This document shows, in pieces, positions 27,270 through 35,801 of a DNA stretch of 64,000 nt. The stretch is taken from positions 186,001 through 250,000 of the forward strand of contig CAVQSZ010000033.1 in NCBI GenBank assembly GCA_963716115.1, in the 5' to 3' direction. The translations under genes and the position numbers were made by a program. The notes below the pieces were generated by a model that saw only the letters and a list, made by a program, of their open reading frames with translations, ran no database searches and was not told where the DNA came from. Each line of letters begins with the position of its first letter. Positions within the stretch are counted from its first letter, which is position 1. Source of the DNA: AP-15 sp963716115. GTDB lineage: Bacteria > Pseudomonadota > Alphaproteobacteria > ATCC43930 > CGMCC-115725.

Positions 27270-27450
27270 ATCCCTCTCGGCGTCGGATTGCGCTGTGTCG
27301 TGACAGCTCCCGCCAATGCTGATGCTAGGGCGCAGCGGTTAAGAAGAGATGAATCCCGCGCATCGGCGCCGTCGCCCTGCGCGGAGCATGCCCGAGGCGC
27401 GCCGGATCGACGGAAAACATTTCTTAACCCCGCGCATGTAGTTGTGCGCC

Positions 27451-27999
27451 ATGGCTCCCCTCGCCCCGGCCCGAGCGTCATGGCGATATCCGGCCTGGCT
27501 GCTCGCCGCCAGCGTAGCCGCCGCGGCCGCGCTGGTCTCGCCGCCCGTCGGCATTCCGATCGTCGCCGGCCTCGCCGCCTACGCCGGGGTGACGTTCAGC
27601 GGCCCGGACAAGGTGCTGCGGGGGCGCACCCTGTCGCCGTCGCGGCAACGGCGCATCGCGGCGCTCGCCGGCGCCGCGATGCTTGGGTTGGCGGCCTCGT
27701 TCAGCGCCGGCGCCGCGGCCCTGAGGCTCGCCGCTACGCTCGAGCTGCGGCTGCGCGACCAAATGGAAGCGGCCGAGGGCGCCGGCGCGGCTCGGGCCGG
27801 CCGGACCTTCAGCGAATGCGAGCGGCTGGTCTGCGCGCGGGCCACGATCATCCAGCCGCCGACCAGCCACACCCTGGGCATTGCCCGGCTCAACGGCTTT
27901 GCGCTGCACGATGAAGCCCCCTACGGCTGGCGCGGCGCGTCGGCGCGCGGCCCGGCCTCGGCCGCGGGGTCGCCACGTGAGACCAGGGCGGTTCCTTGA
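27451..27999 (+). CDS. small membrane protein of unknown function
   Basis: Protein of 182 residues from ATG 27451 (MAPLAPARASWRYPAWLL). Two hydrophobic segments are visible near residues 15-45 (with a Pro-Val-Gly-Ile-Pro break) and 70-95 (AALAGAAMLGLAASFSAGAAAL). They are followed by a short amphipathic segment and a C-terminal soluble part with two Cys (SECERLVCARATI). That Cys-x4-Cys and a following TSHTLG suggest a folded periplasmic or cytoplasmic tail. No family was recognised. A weak ribosome site leaves the start open; the GTG at 27442 is also in frame. Confidence 0.5.
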   Translation: MAPLAPARASWRYPAWLLAASVAAAAALVSPPVGIPIVAGLAAYAGVTFSGPDKVLRGRTLSPSRQRRIAALAGAAMLGLAASFSAGAAALRLAATLELRLRDQMEAAEGAGAARAGRTFSECERLVCARATIIQPPTSHTLGIARLNGFALHDEAPYGWRGASARGPASAAGSPRETRAVP

Positions 28000-28154
28000 C
28001 GCTCCTTGTGCTGAACCCTCGGCGAGAACAGCAAGGTTCTCCCACGCGGACCGGATGCGGTGGAGGCGCGCGATGTCCAAGCCCCGAACGCCGTCGCGGC
28101 CTTGGCGTCGGCATTAGGCCGCTCAGGCCCGCGGCGCGTGGGTGATCGGGCCCG

Positions 28155-29618
28155 ATGACCGCGGCCGCGAGCGTTCTGTCGGGCGCGGGCCGGCGGCAGG
28201 CGACCATCGGCCTGATGATCGCGACGGCGATGCAGGCGTTCGACGCCACGATCGCCAATGTCGCCCTGCCCCGGATCGAGCAAAGCTTCGGCGGCGGGGT
28301 CGATCTCGGCGCCTGGGTCATGACGAGCTACCTGTGCGCCGCCGCCGTGACCGCGACGTTGACCGGCTGGCTGCGGCGCCGGCACGGCGCGCGACAGCTC
28401 TTCGCCGCCGCCATCCTGCTCTTTGTCCTCGCCTCGGTGCTGTGCGCGATTTCTCCGTCGCGGTCCACGCTGCTGCTGTTCCGGCTGCTGCAAGGGGCGG
28501 CGGCCGGGATCATCCCGCCTCTGGCGCAGGCGATCCTGCTCGACATCCACCCCAAGGCCCGGCACGGCCGCATGCTGGCGATCTGGGGGGCCACGATCAT
28601 GACCGGGCCGATCATCGGCCCCGTGCTCGGCGGCGCGATCACCGACCTCGCCTCGTGGCGGTGGATATTCGCCGTGAACGCGCCGCTCGGGATCATCGCG
28701 GTCGCGGGGTTGCGGCGGATCCCCTCGCACATCGATCGGGGGAGCGCCCCCAGGATCGATGGCCTCGGGATCGCGCTGCTGGCGGTTGGGGTCGGCGCGC
28801 TGCAGCTCAGCCTGGAGCGCAGCATCGGCCGCGCCTGGCCGCCCTCGCCGGAGACGCTCGCCGAGGCGGGGATCGCGGTCCTCGCCCTGGCGGCGCTCGC
28901 GGTCCGCAGCCGCCATGCCGGCTTCACGCTGCTGCGTTTCGCGGTGTTCGGCAATCTCAACTTCGCCGTCTCCGCCTTCTACAATTTCATGGTCGGCGCG
29001 CTGTTGTTCACGACGATCGTCTTTCTGCCGGCGCTGAGCGAGGGCCCGCTCGGCGCGGATGCGACCGATGCCGGGCTCGCGGTGTTTCCGCGCGGCGTCG
29101 GGACGATGGCGATGATGCTGGCAGCCGGCTGGCTGATCGACAGGATCGATCATCGCGCGCTGTTGGCGATCGGGCTGGCGGTCACGACGGGGGCGTTCGA
29201 GCTGATGGCGCGCATGCCGCCCCAGGGGGCCGGGTTGTGGATCGCCGCGGCGAGCGCGGTGCAGGGGGTCGGCGTCGGGCTTTTGTTCACCCCGCTCAGC
29301 GCGTTGGCCTTCTCGACCCTCGGTGAGGATCTGCGGACCGACGCGGCCGGCGTCTACAGCCTGCTGCGCCAGCTCGGCTGCGCGACCGGCGTCGCCGTCA
29401 TGACGGCGGTGCTGCAGGCCCGCATGCAGAGCGAGTTCGAGCGGCTCGCGCCCTACGGCGCCGGCGACGGGCCGCCCGCCCACCTGCTCGACTCCGCTAA
29501 GCTCGCCGCCTACGCCAGCTCGTTTCGAACCATGGCCATCGTCACCGCGGCGATCATCCCGGGGATCGTGCTGTTCCGCGTGCTGCGGCCCCGCGCCGCA
29601 GTGTCCGCGGCCGAGTAG
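28155..29618 (+). CDS. MFS drug/proton antiporter, DHA2 (EmrB/QacA) type
   Basis: Membrane protein of 487 residues with about 14 hydrophobic segments. DHA2 hallmarks are FDATIANVALPRIEQSF in helix 1, the motif-A-like LRRRHGARQLF between helices 2 and 3, the antiporter motif C region GATIMTGPIIGPVLGGAI near residues 155-172, and WRWIFAVNAPLG. The end FRTMAIVTAAIIPGIVLFRVL is the last helix. It would export hydrophobic compounds using the proton gradient. No membrane-fusion partner (EmrA) is next to it. It is convergent with the histidine kinase gene. Confidence 0.92.
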   Translation: MTAAASVLSGAGRRQATIGLMIATAMQAFDATIANVALPRIEQSFGGGVDLGAWVMTSYLCAAAVTATLTGWLRRRHGARQLFAAAILLFVLASVLCAISPSRSTLLLFRLLQGAAAGIIPPLAQAILLDIHPKARHGRMLAIWGATIMTGPIIGPVLGGAITDLASWRWIFAVNAPLGIIAVAGLRRIPSHIDRGSAPRIDGLGIALLAVGVGALQLSLERSIGRAWPPSPETLAEAGIAVLALAALAVRSRHAGFTLLRFAVFGNLNFAVSAFYNFMVGALLFTTIVFLPALSEGPLGADATDAGLAVFPRGVGTMAMMLAAGWLIDRIDHRALLAIGLAVTTGAFELMARMPPQGAGLWIAAASAVQGVGVGLLFTPLSALAFSTLGEDLRTDAAGVYSLLRQLGCATGVAVMTAVLQARMQSEFERLAPYGAGDGPPAHLLDSAKLAAYASSFRTMAIVTAAIIPGIVLFRVLRPRAAVSAAE

Positions 29619-29656
29619 GGCGGCCGTTCTCGTCCGGGAGGGCCCCGCAGCGGTCG

Positions 29657-31801
29657 CTACCCGTTGCGCGCCGCGACCGACCATGCCGGCGCGGCCGCCT
29701 CGGGCGCGCGCCGCGCCGACTCGATCGGCAGGACGATGGTGACGATGGTGCCGTCGCCGGCCCGGCTGGCGATCGTCAAGGTCCCGCCATGCGCCTCGAC
29801 CAGGCCTTTCGTGATCGGCAGCCCGAGCCCGGTGCCGCCATAGTTGCGCGTCGTCGCCGGCTTGGCCTGGCCGAACGGCTGCACCGCGCGCTCCTGCTCG
29901 TCCTCGGTCATGCCGATGCCGTGATCCTCGATTTCGAGCACGGCAAGGCCGGCCGGCGCGGCTGTCAGCCGGATCGCGATCGCGCCGCCCTCCCGCGAGA
30001 ATTTGATCGCGTTCGAGAGCAGGTTGAGAATGATCTGCTTGATCGCGCGCTCGTCGGCCCAGATCACCACCTCGTCCGCGGCCAGCTGTGAGACCAGCCC
30101 GATCTGGCGGCTGTGCGCCCGCTCGCGCATCATCCGCATGACGTCGGCGACGACGCATTGCAGCGTCACCGGCTCCTTCGACAATTCGAGCTTGCCGGCC
30201 TCGATTTTCGACATGTCGAGCACGTCGTTGATGATCGACAGCAAATGACGGCTGCTCGACAGGATGTCCCGCATGTATTCGAGGTATTTGTCGTTGGCCA
30301 TCGGCCCGAACAGCTCGTTGGAGATGATTTCGGAAAACCCGATGATGGCGTTGAGCGGGGTGCGCAGCTCGTGGCTCATATTGGCCAGGAACTCGCTTTT
30401 CGAGTGGTTGGCGAGCTCGGCCTGGCTGCGGGCCTGGACGATCTGGCGCTCGCTGGCCTTGATGTCGGTGATGTCGGAGTAGACGGAGAGGACCGCGCCG
30501 TCGGGCATGGCGCGGCGGCGAATCTGCAAGATCCGCCCGATCAGGGTCACCCGCTCCTTGACCGAGGGCACGTCGCGGTAAAACAGGTCGAGCCGCCTTG
30601 CGACCTCCGCTTCCGGCGGGCATTCGCCAAAATCGCCGCGGGCCGCCTGCCGCATCAGGATGTCGCGCAACGCGGCGCCGGCGTGCAGCTCCTCCGGCAG
30701 ATCGAGCAGCTCGCAGAAGCGGCGGTTCCACGCGACCAGCCGGCCGCGCGCGTCGAAGACGCTGAGCCCCTCGCCGATATTTTCCAGCGTGCTCTGAAGC
30801 AGCGAGCGCTGGCGCTGCTGGCGCGCCTCGCTGCGCCGCAGGCGGGCGGCGACGAGGCGGCCGCGCCCCAGGGACCGGGCCGCGACCCAGGAGAGGATTG
30901 TCGCGGTCACGGCGAACAGCGCGAAGGCGGCCGCGGCAGCGGCGCTTTCCTTTAACCAGGCGCGCAGGATCTCGGCGCGGGCGCGCGACGCGGTTACGAT
31001 CAGCGGGCGCGCCGACACCCGGCGGAAAGCCAGCAGCGTGGCGGCCTTTTCGGTGACCTCGATCAGCCCCGCCGGCGCCGTCCCGAGCGATTGGGCATAG
31101 CTCGGCGTGCGTCCAATCTCGGCCGGGTCGATCGGCTCGCTGCCGACCATGACGCCGCTGTCGAGCAGCAGCGCGATATGGGTTCCTCGCGGCGACGAGA
31201 TCGCCTTGAAGAAATCGGTGAAGGTGGCGACCGGCGCCTCGGCGGCGATGACCCCGAGAAACGCTCCGCCACGGATCAGCGGGCGGCTCACCATGACCGA
31301 CCGCTCGCCGCCGGCGGAGCTCGGTTCCGGAGCCCCGATGAACAGCCGCGCCGGGGCGGTCGGGCGGTGCGCCGTAAAGAACGCCTGATCCCGGTAATCG
31401 CGCCCGACGCCGGCCGAGCTCGCCCGGTTCATCTCACGCCCGTCGGGGTCGAGGATCACGATGTCGCTGACCGCCAGGTTCTGCTCGTTGAACTGACGCA
31501 GCACCGTCGTCACCGACGCGTCGTCGAGCGTTGCGTCGGGCAGCACGGTCGCGAGCATCTGCTCGATCCCGAGCAGCATGGCGTCGATCTCGAACAGCGA
31601 ACGGTTGACGCCGATCGCGGCGGCCAGCGCCGTGCTCTCCAGCGTCCGGTCGGCGTCTTGCAGGGCCTGGCGGTGGGAGCGATCGAGAAAGATAAAGGCG
31701 CTGGCGCCATAGGCGGCGACGAGCACCGCGCTCAGCGCGATCACTGCCTGCACCGCGCCGATGCGCCGCCTGCAACGGCCGAGGAAGGGAGAAAGCCGCA
31801 T
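29657..31801 (-). CDS. membrane sensor histidine kinase with Cache-like and PAS domains
   Basis: Protein of 714 residues. There is a first membrane helix at about 18-38 and a periplasmic Cache/CHASE-like sensor from about 40 to 280 (DIVILDPDGREMNRAS, YRDQAFFTAHR). A second helix lies at about 285-310, followed by a PAS domain around 335-450 (LENIGEGLSVFDARGRLVAWN). The HisKA domain has phospho-acceptor His477 in NMSHELRTPLNAIIGFSE. The HATPase domain has N-box NLLSNAIKF, IEDHGIGM and GGTGLGLPI. No receiver domain follows. No response regulator is adjacent, so it is an orphan here. Confidence 0.92.
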   Translation of the reverse strand: MRLSPFLGRCRRRIGAVQAVIALSAVLVAAYGASAFIFLDRSHRQALQDADRTLESTALAAAIGVNRSLFEIDAMLLGIEQMLATVLPDATLDDASVTTVLRQFNEQNLAVSDIVILDPDGREMNRASSAGVGRDYRDQAFFTAHRPTAPARLFIGAPEPSSAGGERSVMVSRPLIRGGAFLGVIAAEAPVATFTDFFKAISSPRGTHIALLLDSGVMVGSEPIDPAEIGRTPSYAQSLGTAPAGLIEVTEKAATLLAFRRVSARPLIVTASRARAEILRAWLKESAAAAAAFALFAVTATILSWVAARSLGRGRLVAARLRRSEARQQRQRSLLQSTLENIGEGLSVFDARGRLVAWNRRFCELLDLPEELHAGAALRDILMRQAARGDFGECPPEAEVARRLDLFYRDVPSVKERVTLIGRILQIRRRAMPDGAVLSVYSDITDIKASERQIVQARSQAELANHSKSEFLANMSHELRTPLNAIIGFSEIISNELFGPMANDKYLEYMRDILSSSRHLLSIINDVLDMSKIEAGKLELSKEPVTLQCVVADVMRMMRERAHSRQIGLVSQLAADEVVIWADERAIKQIILNLLSNAIKFSREGGAIAIRLTAAPAGLAVLEIEDHGIGMTEDEQERAVQPFGQAKPATTRNYGGTGLGLPITKGLVEAHGGTLTIASRAGDGTIVTIVLPIESARRAPEAAAPAWSVAARNG

Positions 31802-31934
31802 CAGCCCGGGTTCCGCTCCTGCCGCCGCGCGGCGTGGCGGCGGGCGGCAAGGGAGCCATGAGGATCGTCGCGGCGAGAATAGGCGAGTTCTCGGTTAACG
31901 TCGCCTTACTTCGGCTGCAAAGGTCGGGCGCCGC

Positions 31935-32903
31935 TCAATAGAGATGGCAGGCGACCGTGTGGCGGGGGGCGATTTCCTTGCGGGCCGGCGCCTCCACCGC
32001 GCAGACCGGCATCGCGCGCGGGCAGCGCGGGTGGAAATGGCAGCCCGAGGGCGGCCGGATCGGGCTCGGCACGTCGCCCTGGAGGGTGATCCGCCGGCGC
32101 TTGGCCGCCGGGTCCGGGATCGGCGCCGCCGACAGCAGCGCCTCGGTGTAGGGGTGGAGCGGCCGGGCATAGAGCTCGCGCGCCGGCGCCGCCTCGACGA
32201 TCCGCCCCAAATACATCACCGCGACGCGGGTGCTGATGTGCTCGACCACCGACAGATCGTGCGCGATGAAGAGATAGGTCAGGTTCAGCTGCTGCTGCAG
32301 ATCCTCGAGCAGGTTGATGACCTGCGCCTGGATCGACACGTCGAGCGCCGAGACCGGCTCGTCGCAGACAATCAGCCGCGGCGACACCGCCAGCGCGCGG
32401 GCGATGCCGATGCGCTGCCGCTGGCCGCCCGAGAACTCGTGCGGGTAGCGCCGCATGTGGTCGGCGTCGAGCCCGACGGTCTCGAGCAATTCGACGATCC
32501 GATCCTGGTACGCCCGGCGGCTGCCGGCGAGCCGATGGATGGTCAGCGCCTCGCCGATGATCGCGCCGACAGTCATGCGCGGGTCGAGCGAGGCGTAAGG
32601 ATCCTGAAAGATGATCTGCATGTCGCGGCAAAGCGCCCTGAGCGCGCCCCCCGACAAGGCGGTGACGTTCCTGCCGTCGAACCACACCTCGCCCGAGGTC
32701 GGCTCGACCAGGCGCAGGACGCACCGCCCGGTGGTCGACTTGCCGCAGCCCGATTCGCCGACGAGGCCCAGCGTCTCGCCGGCGCCGATCTCAAAGCTCA
32801 CCCCGTCGACCGCGTGCACCCGCTCGACCCGACGCGACAGCAGCCCGCGCCGGACCGGAAACTGCTTTACCAGGCTGTCGACCCGCAGCAGCGGTTGGCT
32901 CAT
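31935..32903 (-). CDS. dipeptide/oligopeptide ABC transporter ATPase, DppF type (operon 1)
   Basis: Protein of 322 residues. Walker A is GESGCGKSTTGR near 47, followed by IIFQDPYASLDPRMTV typical of DppF/OppF, then the signature FSGGQRQRIGIARAL, Walker B LIVCDEPVSALDVS, and the C-terminal iron-sulfur-like Cys cluster region GCHFHPRCPRAMPVC. ATG 32903 lies 9 bp after the DppD-type stop. Last gene of the first peptide operon. Confidence 0.92.
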   Translation of the reverse strand: MSQPLLRVDSLVKQFPVRRGLLSRRVERVHAVDGVSFEIGAGETLGLVGESGCGKSTTGRCVLRLVEPTSGEVWFDGRNVTALSGGALRALCRDMQIIFQDPYASLDPRMTVGAIIGEALTIHRLAGSRRAYQDRIVELLETVGLDADHMRRYPHEFSGGQRQRIGIARALAVSPRLIVCDEPVSALDVSIQAQVINLLEDLQQQLNLTYLFIAHDLSVVEHISTRVAVMYLGRIVEAAPARELYARPLHPYTEALLSAAPIPDPAAKRRRITLQGDVPSPIRPPSGCHFHPRCPRAMPVCAVEAPARKEIAPRHTVACHLY

Positions 32904-32911
32904 GCCGCGGC

Positions 32912-33892
32912 TCACAGGATGCAGGCCACTTTGTGGCCGGGCCCGACTTCGCGCAGCTCCGGCGCCGCGGTGGTGCAGGCGGCCATCGCAAACCGGCAGC
33001 GGGGAGCGAAGCGGCAGCCCGGCGCCGGGTCCAGCAGGCTCGGCACGACCCCGCCGATCGCCTCGAGGCGGGTCTTGCCGCCGGCCCGGTCGAGGCGCGG
33101 GATCGAGCGGATCAGACCCTGCGTGTAGGGATGCCGCGGCCGGGCGAAGAGCTCGCCGACCGGCGCCTCCTCGACCACCTTGCCGGCATACATGACCGCG
33201 ACCCGCTGCGCGGTCTCGGCGACGACGCCCATCGCGTGGGTGATCAGCATGACCGCCATGCCGAGGCGCTCCTTCATCTCGGCGAGGAGGTCGAGGATCT
33301 GCGCCTGGATCGTCACATCGAGCGCGGTCGTCGGCTCGTCGGCGATCAGCAGCTGCGGGTTGCACGACAGGGCCATGGCGATCATGACGCGCTGCCGCAT
33401 GCCGCCCGAGAACTGGTGCGGATAGTCGCGCGCCCGGCGCTCGGGGTTCGGGATCCGCACCAGCCGAAGCATCTCGACCGTCCTCTCCCGCGCCGAACGC
33501 CGGCCGAGCCCCTGATGCAGCCGGACGACCTCGGCGATCTGGGCTCCGACGGTGTAGACGGGGTTGAGCGAGGTCATCGGCTCCTGAAAGACGATGCCGA
33601 TCTCCTTGCTGCGGATGCGGCGGATTTGCTCGCGGCCGAGCGGGGCCAGGTCGCGCCCCTGCCAGAGGATCCGGCCGCCGACGATCCGCCCCGGCGGCAT
33701 CGCCACCAGCTTGAGCACGGAGAGCGCGGTGACGGTCTTGCCGCAGCCCGATTCGCCGACCACACAAAGCGTCTCGCCGCGGTCGATCGTCAGGTCGACG
33801 CCGTCGACCGCGTGAACGACGCCGTCATCGGTCGCGAAATGAGTCTTGAGGCCCTGGATGTCGAGCAGATGCCCGCCCGTCGCGTCGGCCAC
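32912..33892 (-). CDS. dipeptide/oligopeptide ABC transporter ATPase, DppD type (operon 1)
   Basis: Protein of 326 residues. It carries Walker A GESGCGKTVTALS near 47, VFQEPMTSLNPVYTVG typical of DppD/OppD, signature FSGGMRQRVMIAMAL, Walker B LLIADEPTTALDVT, and the C-terminal Cys region GCRFAPRCRFAMAAC. It abuts the DppC-type gene, with the stop codon of that gene 2 bp before this start. Confidence 0.92.
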   Translation of the reverse strand: MADATGGHLLDIQGLKTHFATDDGVVHAVDGVDLTIDRGETLCVVGESGCGKTVTALSVLKLVAMPPGRIVGGRILWQGRDLAPLGREQIRRIRSKEIGIVFQEPMTSLNPVYTVGAQIAEVVRLHQGLGRRSARERTVEMLRLVRIPNPERRARDYPHQFSGGMRQRVMIAMALSCNPQLLIADEPTTALDVTIQAQILDLLAEMKERLGMAVMLITHAMGVVAETAQRVAVMYAGKVVEEAPVGELFARPRHPYTQGLIRSIPRLDRAGGKTRLEAIGGVVPSLLDPAPGCRFAPRCRFAMAACTTAAPELREVGPGHKVACIL

Positions 33893-33893
33893 C

Positions 33894-34836
33894 TCACATC
33901 ACCTTGCGCGGGTCGAGGGCGTCGCGCAGCCCGTCGCCGATGAAATTGATCGAGAGCACGGCCAGGAAGATCGCGGCGCCGGGGAACAAGGCCCAATGCG
34001 GGGCGATGTCGAGGTAGTCCTTGGCGTCGAACAGGATGCGTCCCCAGGTCGGAATGTCGGGCGGGAAGCCGAGGCCGAGAAAGGACAGGGTCGATTCGGC
34101 GATGATCGCGGCGGCGACGTCGACCGTGCCGGCGACGATGACCGGCCCCAGCGAATTGGGCAGGATGTGCCGCGCCACCAGCCGCAGCCGGGTCGCGCCG
34201 AGCGCGCGGGCGGCCTCGACAAACTCCTTCTCGCGCAACGACAGGAATTGCGCGCGCACCAGGCGGGCCACCGGCATCCAGCGAAAGCGCGCCGATCACC
34301 GCGACGATCAGGATGAAGACGCCGACCTCCGGCCCGACCAGCGCCGTCAGCGGCGCGCGGAACAGATAGATCACGAGCAGCAGCAGCGGCAGCTGCGGCA
34401 ACGACAGGAAGAGGTCGGTCAGCCACATCAGCCCGAGATCGACGGCGCCGCGCGACATCCCGGCGATCGCGCCGACCAGCGTGCCGACGACCACCGCCAC
34501 CGCCATCGCCGCCAGCCCGACCGCGAGCGAGATGCGGCCGCCGTAGAGCATGCGGGCGAGCAGATCCTGGCCCAGATCGTCGGTGCCGAACGGGTGCGCC
34601 CAGGACGGGCCGGCGAGATGGGCGGTGAAATCGATGTCGTTGATCGGCGCGCGCCATATGAGCGGCCCGAGCGCCACCGCCAGCATCATCGCCGCCAGCA
34701 CGGCGATGCTGACCACCGCCGGAAGGTGCCGGCGGAAGCGCCGCCAGGTTTCGCGGCCCGGCGAGACGCGGCGGGCGCGGGCGGCCCCGCCGCGCGCGGC
34801 CTCAGCGGTAGGCGATGCGAGGGTCGAGCCAGCCAT
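33894..34836 (-). CDS. peptide ABC transporter permease, DppC type (operon 1; one frameshift)
   Basis: About 313 residues when joined. The first frame runs from ATG 34836 (MAGSTLASPTAEAARGG) through GTDDLGQDLLARMLYGGRIS and several membrane helices to IVAVIGALS near 34285. The rest continues one frame later as WMPVARLVRAQFLSLREKEF, with the EAA loop EFVEAARALGATRLRLV, to the stop at 33894. A single extra C in TTCGCTGG (about 34278-34283) explains it. Downstream sequence is fully conserved, so a consensus error is likelier than decay. The start overlaps the DppB-type gene by 35 bp. Confidence 0.85.
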
Positions 34837-35762
34837 AGAGGATGTCGGCGGCGAGGTTGAACAGGATCACGAGGCAGGCGAAGACGAAGGTCACCGCCAT
34901 GATCACCGGGGTGTCGTTGGCCAGGATCGAGCTGATCAAGAGCGAGCCGATGCCGGGGATGCGGAAGATCTGCTCGGTGACGATGGCGCCGCCGAAGACC
35001 GCCGGCATCGACAGCGCGACCAGGGTCACCACCGGGATCAGCGCGTTGCGCACGACGTGCTTGACCACGACCACGCGCTCGCTCAGCCCCTTGGCGCGGG
35101 CCGTGGTGACATGGTCGAGGCGGATCGCGTCGAGCACGGCGGCGCGCACATAGCGCGTCCACGACGCGCCCTGGAACAGGCCCAGCACCGCCACCGGCAT
35201 GACCGCCTGGCGGAATTCCTCCCAATACCAGCGCCAGCCGGCGGCGGCGATATCGGCGCGGAACACGAACGGCAGCCAATCCAGCCAAATGCTGAACACC
35301 AGGATGAACAGCAGGCCGGTAAAAAAAGTCGGCAGCGAGAAGCCGATGAAGGCCAATGTGTTGGCGATCTGGTCGAAGATCGAATAGGGCCGGGTCGCCG
35401 AATAGACGCCGACCGGCAGCGCGACCAGCAGCGCCAGCGATCTGCGACGAGCCGATCACCAGCAAGGTCGCCGGCAGGCGCTGCCCGATCAGGGTGTCGA
35501 CATCGACGCGGCTGACGAACGAAAAGCCCCAGTCGCCCCGCAGCATCGCCGCCAGCCAATGCAGGTAGCGCAGCGCGATCGGGTCGTCGAGCCCGAACCT
35601 GGCGCGCAGCATGGCGCCGACCTCGGGCGGGACGTTGGGGTTGGTGGCGAGCTCGCCGAACGGGTCGCCCGGGGCGAGCGCCAGCACCGTGAACAGCACC
35701 AGGCTGATGCCGAGCAGGCTCGGGACCGCGATCGCCAGGCGTCTCAGCAGATACCGGCCCAT
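34802..35762 (-). CDS. peptide ABC transporter permease, DppB type (operon 1; one frameshift)
   Basis: About 319 residues when joined. It starts MGRYLLRRLAIAVPSLLGIS, with FVLALAPGDPF-like LALAPGDPFGEL, and reads to LPATLLVIGSSQ near 35443. It resumes one frame later as SLALLVALPVGVYSATRPYS, then TTARAKGLSERVVVVKHVVRNALIP (EAA loop) and FRIPGIGSLL. One extra base near 35438-35443 (CAGATCGCTGG on the coding strand) is enough. The second half is well conserved. It follows the solute-binding protein gene by about 40 bp. Confidence 0.85.
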
Positions 35763-35801
35763 GGCCCGCCGCGCACGATCACCGCCGCCGGCGCGCCGCG
35801 C

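Noticed and set aside
27921..30731. Long minus-strand open frame of over 900 codons
   Set aside because: It lies antisense to the MFS and out of frame with the kinase gene. Its translation is Arg/Gly/Pro-rich with no domains, as expected for a shadow frame in GC-rich DNA.
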